64,000 nucleotides of DNA from Zygnema cylindricum (Eukaryota; Streptophyta; Zygnematophyceae; Zygnematales; Zygnemataceae), in NCBI GenBank assembly GCA_037447655.1, contig JBBHKE010001399.1:62001-126000 (forward strand), read 5' to 3'. The position numbers and the translations under genes are program-made. Shown piece by piece: positions 43,189 to 54,502 of the stretch. The notes under the pieces were generated by a model. The model had not been told where the DNA came from. It saw only the letters and a program-made list of their open reading frames with translations, and did not search any database. Position 1 is the stretch's first letter; the number at the start of each line of letters is the position of its first letter.

Positions 43189-44110
43189 GGTTATGGGCTT
43201 GTCATCAAGAATTCCTATCTTTTCCCAGGAAAAGTATGTTTACTGGGTGGATATGGTGGAGACACATTTTGAGAATGTCAATCTTTTGGATATATTAGAT
43301 GGTTCGCTAGATGAATCTGATATGTCATGGTCTTAGAAAAATACGCAAGCTCGCTCTGTTATGAAATTTTGTATATCTGAGGACTTACCTATATCTCGGA
43401 TAAAAATGAAAAAAACAATTGATATCTGGAAATCTCTTAAAACAGATTATGAAAAAGCTAATGTCCAAGAAGAGCTCCTTTTGGCTGGAAAAATTTGGGA
43501 CTATAAATACACTGGCGGTACAATGGCTAAATATTCTAACAAGTTTCCCATCCTTGTAGATGCACATGCTTTCCCAGATGGGGAGTTTCCTCAGTTTCAA
43601 CAGGCAGCATTGCTCATGCGAGGTCTCCCTCGTAGTATGAAAGGAGCATCTGATATGCTCAAACAGGAAAATAAAGTTAGCTGGACTTTACAGTTAGCTA
43701 TCAATATTTTACTAGAGGAGGAAGGTGCATCTAATATTCTCAATGTTGAGCAGGTAGAGGCTTTTAATTCATACTTTGAGAGGAAAAGATAGTTTAATGA
43801 GCAAAAAAATTAGTTTAATCAGCTCAGACAGTTTAATCAGAGTGGAAATAGACAATCCAACAATGCATGTTTTTATTGTAGTGAGAGGGGTCATGGATAC
43901 AAATTTTGTCCTAAGCTTAAAAAAGATAACAATACAGGTTTATACAGGCCAGAGTGGCAACAAAATAATTTTTACAAAAACTTCACGGGGCATCCACCTC
44001 GTAGAAATGCACTCTTTTCAGCCTCTTCATCACTCCAAGGCGAGACTTTGACACTTTCTAAGGAAGATGACACGGATCTCTTTGCTATGGCGGCAGCGAT
44101 GGAGGGCGCG
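43130..44110 (+). pseudogene. B3 gag
   Basis: MSTSTTIAAPPPAPVVVKQ (LTR), QVMGLSS across the PBS, then RIPIFSQEKYVYWVDM. TAG at 43334-43336. The 43361-43792 frame has the gag core KANVQEELLLAGKIWDYKYTGGTMAKYSNKF and LLMRGLPRSMKGAS. Two TAGs (43790-43792, 43811-43813) stand where Gln is expected in the QFNQ repeats. Zinc knuckle CFYCSERGHGYKFC intact. An acidic tail ends in DLFAMAAAMEGAKDHG. Confidence 0.88.
43189..43198 (+). other. B3 primer binding site
   Basis: GGTTATGGGC immediately after the LTR end matches the initiator tRNA-Met anticodon arm for 10 nt; the following TTG departs from CCA. It encodes V-M-G of gag. Confidence 0.7.
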
Positions 44111-44629
44111 AAGGACCATGGATGGATAATGGAGACTAGAGCGTCAGCCCACATGTGGTGAAACAAAGGCATCTTCAAAAATCTGAGAACAATTCTGGAG
44201 AAAAACATTTATTATGCTTCTGGAATGAGTGTTTGGACTTGTGCTGTGGGTGATGTGTCTTTGATAGTGGATGTGGAATGCAAAGCAACTGAAAGAACTC
44301 TTCACAATGTCTTATTTGTGCCTGACTTTAAGAAACATCTGTTTTCTACGTCCTTGGTAGAGAGTAAAGGCTTTGAGATTAATTTGAAAAATGGTAGGCA
44401 GATTGTTAGCAAAAATGGCAAAGTCTCAGTTACACGTACTAGAGATAAAGGGAAGATGTACCGAATGGATATGGCTAATACCAAGGAGAATGATGTTCTG
44501 TACTCCGGTGTTTTGCATTCAGATGAGTTGTGGCATAAAAGATTAGGCCATGTAAACTATGATAGTTTAAAGAAAATGGTCCTTGCAAGGAAAATAGAGG
44601 GTGTATCAATCACAGATCAGCAGGTCTAA
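44111..44629 (+). pseudogene. B3 protease (altered active site) and integrase zinc domain
   Basis: GWIMETRASAHMW at 44119-44157 replaces the DSGA active site by ETRA, followed by a TGA (Trp/Gly position). 44225-44629 holds VWTCAVGDVSLIVDVECKATERTLHNVLFVPDFKKHLFSTS and, after a spacer, ELWHKRLGHVNYDSLKKM of the integrase zinc domain, ending at a TAA before the Cys pair. Confidence 0.85.
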
Positions 44630-45784
44630 ACATGTGATGGCTCCGCTTTAGGCAAAATCCAGAGACTGCCATTTCCTAAAGAGTCTGAGCATCGGTCAAC
44701 AAAACTTTTACAACAAATTCACTCAGATGTTTTTTGTCCTGCGAAGGTTCCATTTGCCGGGGGGATAAAATACATGGTCACCTTCACAGATGATTTCTCC
44801 AGATTTACAAAAGTTTACTTCATGAAGGAAAAAAGTGAAGTGTTTGGTCACTTCAAACACTATAAAGCATGGGTTGAAAAACTTCATAATTTACCTATTT
44901 TGCAGCTTAGATAAGACAATGGTGGTGAATATACATCAAAAGAGTTTGAAACCTTTTTACTGTAGGAAGGTATAAGTCATCTGTTGACTGTTCCATATTC
45001 ATTGGAACAAAATGGGGTGTCGGAGAGATTAAATAGAACTCTCAAGGAGAGCTCTAGGTCGTTGCTCGCAGTTAAAACTGTGGATCCGAAATTCTGGGCT
45101 GAGACACTAAATTGTGCAGTTTATATTAAGAATAAGATACGAACAAGATCAATAGACTCTACTATTTATAAGATCTGGACAGGTAGCAAACCAGATGTTA
45201 GCCATTTCAAAGTCTTTGGTAGTCAATGCTTTATCTTAGATACTTCTTCGGATAGATGGAAAATGGAACTGAAGGGATTACCGGGTATTTTGTTAGGATA
45301 TGATGATCACTCTAAAGGTTACAAAGTCTTTGTATTTGAGAAGCAAAAAATAGTTGTAGCAATGAATATCAATGTCAAAGATGAGCTAGACTCGATAGAT
45401 TTATTTAATATGACAGAGCAACAAAAACAGCAAAAAGTAAAGGAGTATGTCATTTTAGTTTGCTTGCAACAAATTGTCCCGCATGTACAACTTTCTCCGA
45501 TGGTGACTCCAAAGTCAAACTCTCTCCGAATTCCTCAACAAGTTGAATTCCACCCAGACCAACAACAGTCAATACACACAGATAGCAACCGGCGCAATCA
45601 GCGCAATCAGCGTAATGCACCACATCCGACGATCTCAGCCTCAAAATTTCCAGGGAAGAAGATCAAACAGCTGCCTGCAAGGAAACTCTCACTTTGTATA
45701 CTCGGCAACCTCAGGGGAGCCCTTGACCATCAAAGAGGCCTTCTCATCACCAGAGCGGAATCACTGGATCGAGGCAGCAAATGA
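44630..45784 (+). pseudogene. B3 integrase core and C-terminal part
   Basis: After the stop: CDGSALGKIQRLPFPK (second Cys replaced), IHSDVFCPAKVPFAGG, TFTDDFSRFTKVYFMKEKSE, LRxDNGGEYTSKEFE with a stop (TAA for Ser), then open frame 44984-45784: VPYSLEQNGVSERLNRTLKESSR with the catalytic Glu, IWTGSKPDVSHFKVFG, GYDDHSKGYKVFVFEKQ. The linker follows, and the frame shifts before ASKFPGKK. Confidence 0.85.
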
Positions 45785-46650
45785 CGAAATGAAGTCGATC
45801 ATGGAGGCTCAAACATGGGAGCTTGTGGAACTTCCTTTGGACCCAAAAGCGATCGGCAGCAAATGGGTATTCAAGATGAAGTTAAATCCGGATGACACCA
45901 TTGAACGATATAAGGCCAGACTTGTGGCGAAGGGTTATAATGAAAAGGAAGGAAATGATTTTGAAGAAACATTCACTCCGGTTGTAAGATTTCCGATTTT
46001 GTTAGGATTTTGTTGTCCTTAGTTGCTATAGAGGATATGGAAATACATCAGATGGATGTAAAGACAACATTTTTGCATGGAGAACTAGAGGAGACTTTTT
46101 ACATGCAACAGCCTGGAAAATATTCAGAACCAGGAAAAGAGCACTTAGTATGCAAGTTGCTAAAATATTTGTATGGCCTAAAACAGGCCCCCAGGCAATG
46201 GAATCAGAAGCTTGATGAATTATTGACTAGCCTAGGATTTCAAACGATAAGTTCTGATCACTTTGTCTACGTTCTAAAAGGTGGAAATGGGATAGTGAAA
46301 ATAACGGTGTATGTAGATGATTTACTATTAATTAGCAAATCAATGGCTTAAATTAACAAAATTAAAACTGCTCTAAACTCACGATTTGAGATGAAAGATC
46401 TCGCTAAGGCAAAATATATTTTGGGTATTCGAGTAAAGAGGGACACAAATAAAAAAGTAATAAAATCGACTCAAAAAGAGGCTATTGAAAACATATTAGA
46501 TGAGTACGGAATGCGGGGGGCAAAAGGATGTCTAACTCGAATGGAATTTTGGTAGAAGCTAGAGGGAGAAGAGACAAAACCAGGTGTCATTGTTAGCGAG
46601 TATTTAGAGTCACGAAGAAAAATTATATGACATAAATACCTTAGAGACAG
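45543..46650 (+). pseudogene. B3 linker and reverse transcriptase
   Basis: 45543-46022: ISHFVYSATSGE-like linker, TWELVELPLDPKAIGSKWVFKMKLNPDDTIERYKARLVAKGYNEKEG and EETFTPVVRF. After a frameshift, 46010-46351 reads MDVKTTFLHGELEETFYMQQP, LYGLKQAPRQWNQKLDELL and ITVYVDDLLLISKS with intact YVDD. TAA at 46349-46351 ends this part; FEMKDLAKAKYILGI follows. YVDD is kept here, in contrast to B5 and B6. Confidence 0.88.
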
Positions 46651-47295
46651 ATAGTGGGAAGCTTAATATATTTTATGAACCGTACCCGCCCTCACATTGC
46701 TGCAGAAGTCGGGGTACTGAGCAAGAGTCTAGAGAATCCGAGAAAATCTGATTTTGATGCAGCAAGGAGAGTCTTAAGATATTTGGCAAGAACAAAAGAC
46801 CTCAAACTCACACTAGGCGGAGGAGAAGTGAAGTTGCAAACGTGGAGTGATGCAAGCTATGGCGACATGCCAAGCCGAAAATCCACTACGCGATTTGTTC
46901 TACAAATTGGGAATGGTACTTGCTGCTGGAGCAGCAAACTTCAAAAGGTTACAGCGCAGTCGACAATATATTCAAAATATATGGCAGCAAGCTCGACCTT
47001 CAAAAAACTCTTATGGGTAAAATCCATGTTGCAAGAATTAGGATACATGCAGGTTGGGCCGCAGGTGATCTGGTGTGATAACCAGGCTGCCATTGCCATT
47101 GCCTTTAACCCAAGTCATCACTTCAAGAGTTAGCACATGGATGTACGATTACACTTTGTAAGAGAAAAAGTGTTCTCTAGGGCTATCAAATTATGCTATT
47201 TGCCAGACGAAAGAATGGTTGCCGATATGTTTACTAAAGCTCTTGCTGCTCCCAAGCTGAAGTATTGTAGGGATGCAATAGGATTGGGTGAATAG
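46651..47295 (+). pseudogene. B3 RNase H
   Basis: 46654-47133 is open: MGSLIYFMNRTRPHIAAEVGVLSKSL, WSDASYGDMPSRKSTTRFVL (Asp), GTCCWSSKLQKVTAQSTIYSKYMA (the Glu of EAEYMA reads Ser), and IWCDNQAAIAIAFNPSHHFKS (Asp), then TAG for Lys. HMDVRLHFVREKV, PDERMVADMFTKAL and the pol end PKLKYCRDAIGLGE* (47293-47295) follow. Confidence 0.88.
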
Positions 47296-47499
47296 ATAAC
47301 TAGCTCCACTATAATACTGCCATGCTGCGCTAGTCCACAATCACGGTGTAGTGGGAATAGGTGACTAGTTCATCTTCGGCGCTGCTATGTTGTTATGTTG
47401 CGCTACTATGTTGCCATGTTGCGCTAAGTGTGACATCTTAGTTGCGCGGCTTTGACATCTCAATTGCGCTGATACACTAAGTCTAAAGTTTTAGGAGAG
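47296..47499 (+). other. B3 3' untranslated spacer with short repeats
   Basis: About 200 bp between the pol stop and the LTR, non-coding. The word ATGTTGCGCT recurs (around 47393-47425), with related TGCTGCGCTA and GTTGCGCGG forms. It ends in the purine-rich TTTTAGGAGAG that acts as polypurine tract. Confidence 0.65.
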
Positions 47500-48323
47500 T
47501 GTTGATTTTGGAAAACTTTAAGTCTCAGTAAATTAGTGTGACGACAGAGAGGTAGTAATCTGTAACGTAAGTTCACCAGGACATCACTTGAGTGCACTAC
47601 AGGACAACGCAGCTGCTATGCAGACAGAGCAGCGCAGCACCGCAGCTGCTATGTATACAAGGGCAGAGCAGCAGCGAAGCTACGACACAAACACGACAAA
47701 CGCAACTGCGGTTACATTAGATATGATTCGTACAGACAACGCAGTAGGTGTTATCTTGGATATGATTCAGTACGGGACACCGCAAGTGCGATTAATATGA
47801 ATCAAGTCAACGGACGAGATTCATAAGAGTATGACAAGTGACTTAGCCGACAAGTATTTGTAGAATCACTTAATATAGATTTTGAGTAATATTGATTGTA
47901 CGATGATAGATTAGGTTGGCAAGAGTAGGAACACGTAGATCTCAGTAGGTGGGTTGATTTTGGACGTACCTTTCAGGTACACTTGTATCGGCGGTAGAAC
48001 ACCAAGAGTATAAGACTAAAGACTTAGAGCATTTTATGTATCAAGACTTCCAAGTAGTAAACTAGAGACAATTTTTGGGAAACTTCTGAGTAATATATCT
48101 TGAGTGTTGTTGAGTCAATTATGCTCAAACTTTGGGAGTTGTTAGTGTTTATGCTACTCTATATTCTCATTGAGTTTTTTGAGGTTTGGATGCTTGTATA
48201 AGATTTGGTGAGCACTGTAATACAACTAATTTATAGGATTCTTGATAGCTTCTGAGAGTGTATCATGTCTACTTCTACTAATACTACTGCTCCTCCACCT
48301 GCACCGGTGGTTGTAGAATAAAA
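47500..48323 (+). repeat. B3 3' LTR
   Basis: 824 bp from TGTTGATTTTGGAAAAC to GTAGAATAAAA, close match to the 5' LTR including the CGCAGCTGC-type repeat. ATG at 48265, again 59 nt before the end, reads MSTSTNTTAPPPAPVVVE and then TAA. Confidence 0.88.
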
Positions 48324-49345
48324 TCAACATGTATGGTTAGTGTGCAATCTGTCTCCCTTTGCTTTGCTTGACTGACGATCACTATGGCATTTTCTTGCAG
48401 GACGTTTGTCATGTCATCCTTGCGGATTGTTGATGATAAAGTGCTCATTTGGTTTGGAGCACTCTTTGTGATCTCCTCGGATAATTCTTTCGTCGTGGTT
48501 TCTTGCCATTCTGAGGGAAAACTACTAAATGTGGTGCCATCCAGTGAGAACTGAATCGTGGTGTCTTTTTGCAACACCTGTTTTCCACTTTTTTTTTTGT
48601 AACACATCTTTATTACGTCTTTTTGAGGTGAGAGATTCTCCTGGTGAGATCTCTCGGTTTTCTCCTTTTGACGTGTAAGGTCTTGTGTTCTGGAGTCATT
48701 TTCTCTACAAATGCATGACTTTGACCTGCTGGTGCTTGTCTTGCATGTGCATTGGTTGATTTCTGTTGTCGCTGCAACTTTCGTTGATCTAACCGTGTAG
48801 CACACCTGATTGCTGCCTCAATTCTCTGTGTGAGGAATTTGAACTTCGTTGTTATCCTTGTTGTCTTCTCTGATTGCTTCCTCGTCCTTTCTGACCGCTT
48901 CCTTTGTCTTTGGCAAGATGGCGTCCCATCGCTTAGTGCTTCAAACTTTGAGATCTGCACCACGGCAAGGTACCTCGGCTACTCTTCTTGGGGGTCCTTC
49001 ATGGAGATTGTGTTATTCTGTCTCTTTCGATTCTCTTAGTAAATCTCCTCGGATAATTCCCTAAACTTGGTAAGTTTTGGTTCTCCTCCTTTCTGCCATC
49101 GTGGCAAACCTTCTCCTTGTTTCGCATCTGCTGTCAAAAAGAGGCTTGCGTTCGAGATCATGATGCATTTTGGAGTATGATCTATGGTGAGGTCATGAGA
49201 GGTTTTTATATCTTCATTATCCTCTCTTCCAATGCTATGTACTCTGCCTGTCTCCTTCTCTGCTTTGATTGTCGCTGCTTGTGTTCTGGATGCTTGCTTT
49301 GCATGCATAATCCTTGTCATAAGGATTATGACTTGTTTGCTTGGT
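48324..49345 (-). pseudogene. C2 charged region of uncertain nature
   Basis: Frames 48284-48805, 48613-48963 and 49036-49401 on the minus strand overlap in different phases and are rich in Lys, Arg, Gln, Thr and Glu. No zinc knuckle, protease or pol motif is seen. Position after the gag core suggests the gag C-terminal or gag-pol linker region with frameshifts, or an extra open frame special to group C. I do not recognise a function. Confidence 0.4.
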
Positions 49346-49949
49346 CTATAGCCTATCATCAACTTTCTGAGATCTTTGACCACTCTTTTCCTTGATGCCA
49401 AGCTCGTACTTGGAGGCCTTCCCCCACATCACCACCTTGGTGGAGCCATCTGCAACGATCAACTTATTTACAACGTCCTCCCATTTCGACTCATCTTTTT
49501 TGTGGCTCTCTAGTGAAGTGAGAACCGGTTCAAATCTATGGGGAAGTGACATGAGAAACATTGAGATTTTCGTGTGTGTAGGAAGGTAATTTTTTGCTGA
49601 TTCTACCATAGCTAGGTTTTTTTAGTATTGGGAAATGTTCTCTGACATTGACTTCGTTTCGTCGTATTATGTGTGTGAGAGTCTTTGTAGCAATGTAATT
49701 CGTTCTACAATTGTTTGTTTCACATTTGTCTTGTCAAACTATTCCTTGAGCCCTAGGAAGATATTTTTTAAGGCTCCCCCTTCATTCGCATCTAATGCGT
49801 GAGTTTGTCCAGCTGCACGTTCTCTAAGTGTTTTCGTTGCAAATGTGCGCGGTTCTCCTCCTTCACTCACAATTGTGTTGGGATGGCTGCCGCTCTTCTG
49901 TTCCAAAATTCCAAACTCCTTTGGGCCCCATAGGGGTGGGCCCATAACC
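49346..49949 (-). pseudogene. C2 gag core
   Basis: QVMGPPLWGPKEFGILEQKSG at the PBS (49739-49969), THALDANEGGALK as in C1, then after stops a frame with LPTHTKISMFLMSLPHRFEPVLTSLE and WEDVVNKLIVADGSTK. This is the copia gag core (the UBN2-like block, usually LPESYEPLVTALE...LEELIGRLL). A zinc knuckle is not visible. Confidence 0.8.
49937..49949 (-). other. C2 primer binding site
   Basis: GGTTATGGGCCCA directly follows the LTR end CAACA; perfect 13-nt match to the initiator tRNA-Met anticodon arm. Confidence 0.8.
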
Positions 49950-50552
49950 TGTTGCTTTTGGACAACCATTTGAGCGAACAGAGGAATCCCCCCGCAACCA
50001 TAGACGGATTAGGCCTACTACACATTTATACATGCGGAGGGGCTTTAGGGAGTCACAGGGAATAGTTAGACAGAAAAGATAGGAAAAAGTATCGAGGGAT
50101 ATAATTAGCACACAAATAAAGTCGACAAGTACATGAGATAGATGTACACGAAAGTCGTAGCTTTAATAAATGGTCCACTTAGGACAAAAGTGTTACAAAA
50201 TGACTTTCTGATAAAGCCACTCTATTCTTGTCTTACTTGACTATGTCTTTACTGCTCATTCTGATATTAATGGATGAAAGATGTTTCTTCTCTCTTTTAA
50301 ATGCCTATTTGTACTCTAATGCTGTCTGTCTGCATGAAACACTCTTTAATGTGGTTGAATGAAATGATGCCTACGCATGCTTGTTCATGTGAACCTGAAT
50401 ATGTATAACTGCATGATTGTAATAATGGTATGACTCCACGTCGTCCCAATCGTGAAGTCTGTCTGTACAAATAGTATTTTTCCACAATGTGATGATGGTC
50501 ACACAAAATTGGCGATTCCCGATATTGCCCAAAATCGCCCATAAAATCAACA
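49950..50552 (-). repeat. C2 5' LTR
   Basis: 603 bp on the minus strand, from TGTTGATTTTATGGGCG (50552) to AAAAGCAACA (49950). Its last ~170 bp match the C1 LTR. ATG 20 nt before its end (49969) opens M-V-V-Q-K-Q-Q-V-M-G. Confidence 0.78.
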
Positions 50553-51150
50553 GGGGGAGGGGAGGGGAGGGGAGGGAAGAGGAGGGGAGAGTTGGAATAG
50601 AGGGTGTGTGCGGGTAGAGAGAGAGGGGGTTGTGGAGAGTGAAGGTAAGGGAGAGGAGTGAAGAGAGGAAGAGAGTGAGGGAGGCTGTTGTCACACGGTG
50701 ATGGGATAGGAGGGGATGGAAGGGTCAGAGTGAAAAGGAGGGAGAGAATAAAAGGGAGCTTTAGAGGAGGGATGAGGGGAAATAGAGGAAGAAAGGAAGA
50801 GTGGAGGGGAAGATGCTGCAATGGAGGAAAAGAGACTTGGGGGATGAAATGAAGAGGGGGGGTAGAGAGGAGGGAGGAGGAAGATGGAAGAACAGGAAGA
50901 GAGGGGAAGAGGAAAAGAGGAAGGGAAGAGGAAACAAAGATGGAAGGAGGGAGAGGAGGAATGGAGGAATGGAATGGAGGGAAGGAAGGGAGGAGGGAGG
51001 GAGAGGAGAAGAGAGAGGGAAAAGGAGAGGGAGAGGCAGATTGAGGGAGAGGAAAAATAAGAGGGGGAGGGAGAGTGAGGGAGAGGGAGAGTGAGTTAGG
51101 GGGAGTGGTTACTTAAAAGAGGAGGAAAGGAAAAGGCAGAGTAAGAGGAA
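50553..51150. repeat. 600-bp purine (GGGA/GA) tract
   Basis: The plus strand is almost entirely G and A for about 600 bp, with a GGGGAGGGGAGGGG core at 50553-50580. The strand could form G-quadruplexes, and the duplex could form triplex (H-DNA). Open frames in it (for example 50801-51094) are by-products of composition. It abuts the C2 LTR exactly. Confidence 0.9.
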
Positions 51151-51956
51151 GATTGTTCACTTTTGATGTTGTAGTTCGTACTCGAACAAAACCCAAGTAA
51201 TTCAAATTTTGAGCTCAAATTCCCTTTATTCTCGACATCAAAGAATTTTGTCATGAGGTTTTTTTTGTTACAATTTCAACATGCCTATAAACTCTTATAT
51301 GTATGAGTTAGATAGTTTTCATTTGTTTATTCCAAAAATAAAAAGGTCAAGCAATGTTTGTTAATGTGTTTATTTTATTGTTTAGAAAGAATAGTTCTCA
51401 CATTTTGGATGCATCATTGTCTAAGAGAAAAATTACTCAGGGTTCTATCTCAATTTTTTTCATAGTGATTAAATTAACCATTGAAAACTCCTTTTTTTTT
51501 ACGGTGATATTTTTCCAATGTTATCCAAGTCGTTCAATACCATACTGTAAAGAATGCATTTAATGCAATTAATGCAGTAAATTTGTTAAAGGAACAAGGT
51601 TAAATGACGATTTTGAAGCAATTACAAGTAATTGATCCAAAAAAAATTAAAATCTGAAATTTATAGAGAAAAACAAGATACGATCGCTTAAAGGTGACCT
51701 ATTTTTCAAGTGTCTTGGCAAGTTCTTTGGATATTTTAGAACCAAACTTGTATGTGAAGAGGACCAAAGTCCCATTCTCTAAGTTTTTTTTGCCACCAAA
51801 AATGAGGGACTACTTCTTGGTTTAGTAAAACCAACGAGAGAAAGAATAGTTTTGTACCTTTTCTCGGATAAAGTGTTAAGACATATAATGTAGACAAAAG
51901 AGAGAGTTAGGCGGAGTACCATCATGGCTGCATCTTTAAAAGACAAAGTGCAGCCT

Positions 51957-52010
<54 letters not shown>

Positions 52011-52179
52011 TACTTAACCAAAGGTTTCGACCAATCTAGATTTGATTCTAGGTCTTAGAGATTCTAGCATAGTCGTTTGCCTTATTTGTTAAATCATAGA
52101 AGAATTGATACAAACATAAGGTTCAATATTTATATAAACAATTCAAGCGCGAGTATTTTATTTAACGAGAAGGCGACAA
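51151..52179. other. Gene-free AT-rich spacer
   Basis: No open frame with recognisable motifs. Contains a (GA)n microsatellite at about 51963-52010. Confidence 0.65.
51963..52010. repeat. (GA)n microsatellite
   Basis: Over 20 uninterrupted GA units with an AAAG end. Confidence 0.95.
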
Positions 52180-54502
52180 AATGGTGAAAACAGAACACGA
52201 AAAGCACTATTTCCGCAAAGCAACCCTCACAAAAAGAGTAAAAAAAAACCCTCAACTATGTTTGAAACACAAATTTGTGATTGCATTAACAACAAAAATA
52301 TAAACGAATAAAATTTATTGTTAATGCACACAAGAGAGTTGGAAAAAGCATTAAACCATGTTTCTATCACAAATTTAAGTTTGCGCTAACAAAGATATTT
52401 GCAACAAACAACTTTTATTGTCAGCTCTAACAAAAAAAGGTAAAATAAACTTTGAACCATGTTTGTAACCAAACTTTGTGATTGCGCTAACAAAAATATT
52501 GGTAACAAACACTTTATATTGTTAACGCTCACAAAAATTGTTCAAATAAACTCTCAACCATGTTAATAACTCAAATTTGTGTTTGTGTTAACACTGATAT
52601 CTTGTAAAGAACTACGATTATCATTACCCTCACCAAAACCGTAAATAAAAACCCTCAACTATGTTTGCAACACAAGTTTGTGTTTGCGTTAACATCAAAA
52701 ATGATAACGAATAAAGTTTATAGTTAAAGCACATAAAGAGAGTTAGAAAAAACCCTAAACCATGTTAATATCACAAAATTGAGTTTGCGTTGACAAAGAT
52801 ATTTGAAACATACATTGTTTATTGTTCGCACTCAAAAAAATCAGGTAAAATAAAATCGGAAACAGTGTTTATAACACTACTTTGTGTTTGCGCTAACAAC
52901 AATATTGGCAACAAACACTTCATATTGTTGGCGCCTACAAAAATTACTCAAATAAACTCTCAACCATGTTTATAACTCAAATTTGTGTATGCGGTGACAA
53001 TAATATATTGTAATAAAAAAGGTTTAATATCACCATCACAAAAAAAGTAAGAAAAAACCCTAAACTATGTTTGCATCACAAATCTGTGTTTACGTTAACA
53101 ACAAAAAACTTAACGAATAAAGATTATTGTTAACGCACACAAAGACAGTTAGAAAAAACCCTAAACCATGTTTCTTCGCAAATTTGAGTTTGCGCTAACA
53201 TAAATATTTGCAACAAACAACTTTTATTGTTAGCCCTCACAAAATGAGGTAAAATGAACTACGAACCATTTTTGTAAGTCAACATTGTGTTTGCGCTAAA
53301 AACAATATTGGTAAAAAACACTTTATATTGTTAACGCTCACAATAATTGTTCAATTTAACTCTTAACTATGTGTATAACTCAAATTTGTGTTTGCGCTTA
53401 CAATAGTATCTTGTTACAAACAACATTTATTATAACCCTCACAAAAAAAGGAAAACTAATCCCAAAACTATGTTTGCAACACAAACTTGTGTTTGCGCTA
53501 ACAAAAAAAATATTAACATATAAATTTTATTGTTAACGCAGATAAAGAGAATTAGAAAAAACCTTAAAATATGTTATATCGAAAAATTGAGTTTGCGTTA
53601 ACAAAAATATTTGCAACAAACAAATTTTATTTTTAGCTCTCACAAAAAGAGGTAAAATAAACTCCGAAACATGTTTGTAACACAACTTTGTGATTGCGCT
53701 AACAACAATATTGGTACCTAACACTTTATATTGTTAACGCTCACAAAAATTGTTCAAATAAACTCTCAACAATGTTTATGACTCAAATTTGTGATTGCGC
53801 TAACAATAATATATTGTGACTAAAAACGTTTAATGTCACCCTCACAAAAACAGAAAGATAAAACCCTCAACTATGTTTCCATCACAAATTTGTGTTTGCG
53901 TCAAAAACAAAAATATTAACGAATAAGATTATTGTTAACGCACACAAAGATAGTTAAAAAAACCAAAACCAAGTTTCTATCACAAATTTGAGTTTGCGAT
54001 AAAAAGATATTTGCAACAAACAACTTCTATTATTAGCTCTCACAAAAAGAGGTAAAATAAACTCTCAACCTTGTTTGTAACAAAACTTTGTGTTTGCGCT
54101 AACAACAATGCTGGTAACAAACACTTTATATTGATAATGCTCTCAAAAATTGTTTAAATAAACTCCGAACCACGTTTATAACTCAAATTTGTGTTTGCGC
54201 TAACACTAATATCTTGTAAAAAACAACGTTTATTATTACCCTCACAAAAAAGTAAAATATAACACTCAACTATGCTTGAAACACAAGTTTGTGTTTGCGT
54301 TAACAAAAAAAATAATAACGAATAAATTTTATTGTCAACGCACACAAAGAGAGTTAGAAATAACCCTAAAATTTGTTGCTATCAACAAAAATATTTGCAA
54401 CAATCAACTTTTATTGTTAGATTTTGCAAAAAAAGGTAAAATAAACTTCGAACTATGTTTGTAACACAACTTTGTGTTTGCGATAACAACAAAATCATGA
54501 AT
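52180..54502. repeat. Satellite array, block 1 (~100-bp monomers, ~402-bp higher-order unit)
   Basis: Monomers share the frame CCATGTTT..AACACAAATTTGTGTTTGCGCTAAC, split here as CCATGTTT and TTTGCGCTAAC. Four distinguishable monomers repeat in fixed order; the one with TTTCTATCACAAATTTGAG recurs near 52361, 52765, 53171, 53574, 53974 and 54374, so the period is about 400-406 bp. Each monomer has two arms (TTTGCGCTAACAA and TTGTTAGCGC) that are reverse complements. No coding sequence. Confidence 0.92.

Larger units (their letters stand above)
42374..48323 (+). mobile_element. B3: group B copia retrotransposon, full length, mutated
   Basis: Both LTRs (42374-43188 and 47500-48323) enclose PBS, gag, protease, integrase, reverse transcriptase and RNase H on the plus strand. 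Flanking pentamers TTTAC and TCAAC agree at three of five positions, so a target-site duplication is not proven. Stops and frameshifts occur in every domain. Confidence 0.93.
48324..50552 (-). mobile_element. C2: group C copia-like element, 5' part
   Basis: Minus-strand 5' LTR (49950-50552), PBS and gag N-terminal half, followed by degenerate coding-like sequence down to 48324, where B3 is inserted. It may resume at 42373. No pol motif was found on this side. Confidence 0.75.

Noticed and set aside
43790-43813. Alternative genetic code with TAG read as Gln
   Set aside because: Stops of all three types replace many different residues (Trp, Tyr, Leu, Lys, Arg, Glu) elsewhere in the window, which fits ordinary decay.
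50297-51094. Long Pro/Leu/Ser-rich (minus) and Arg/Gly/Glu-rich (plus) frames
   Set aside because: By-products of the purine tract composition.
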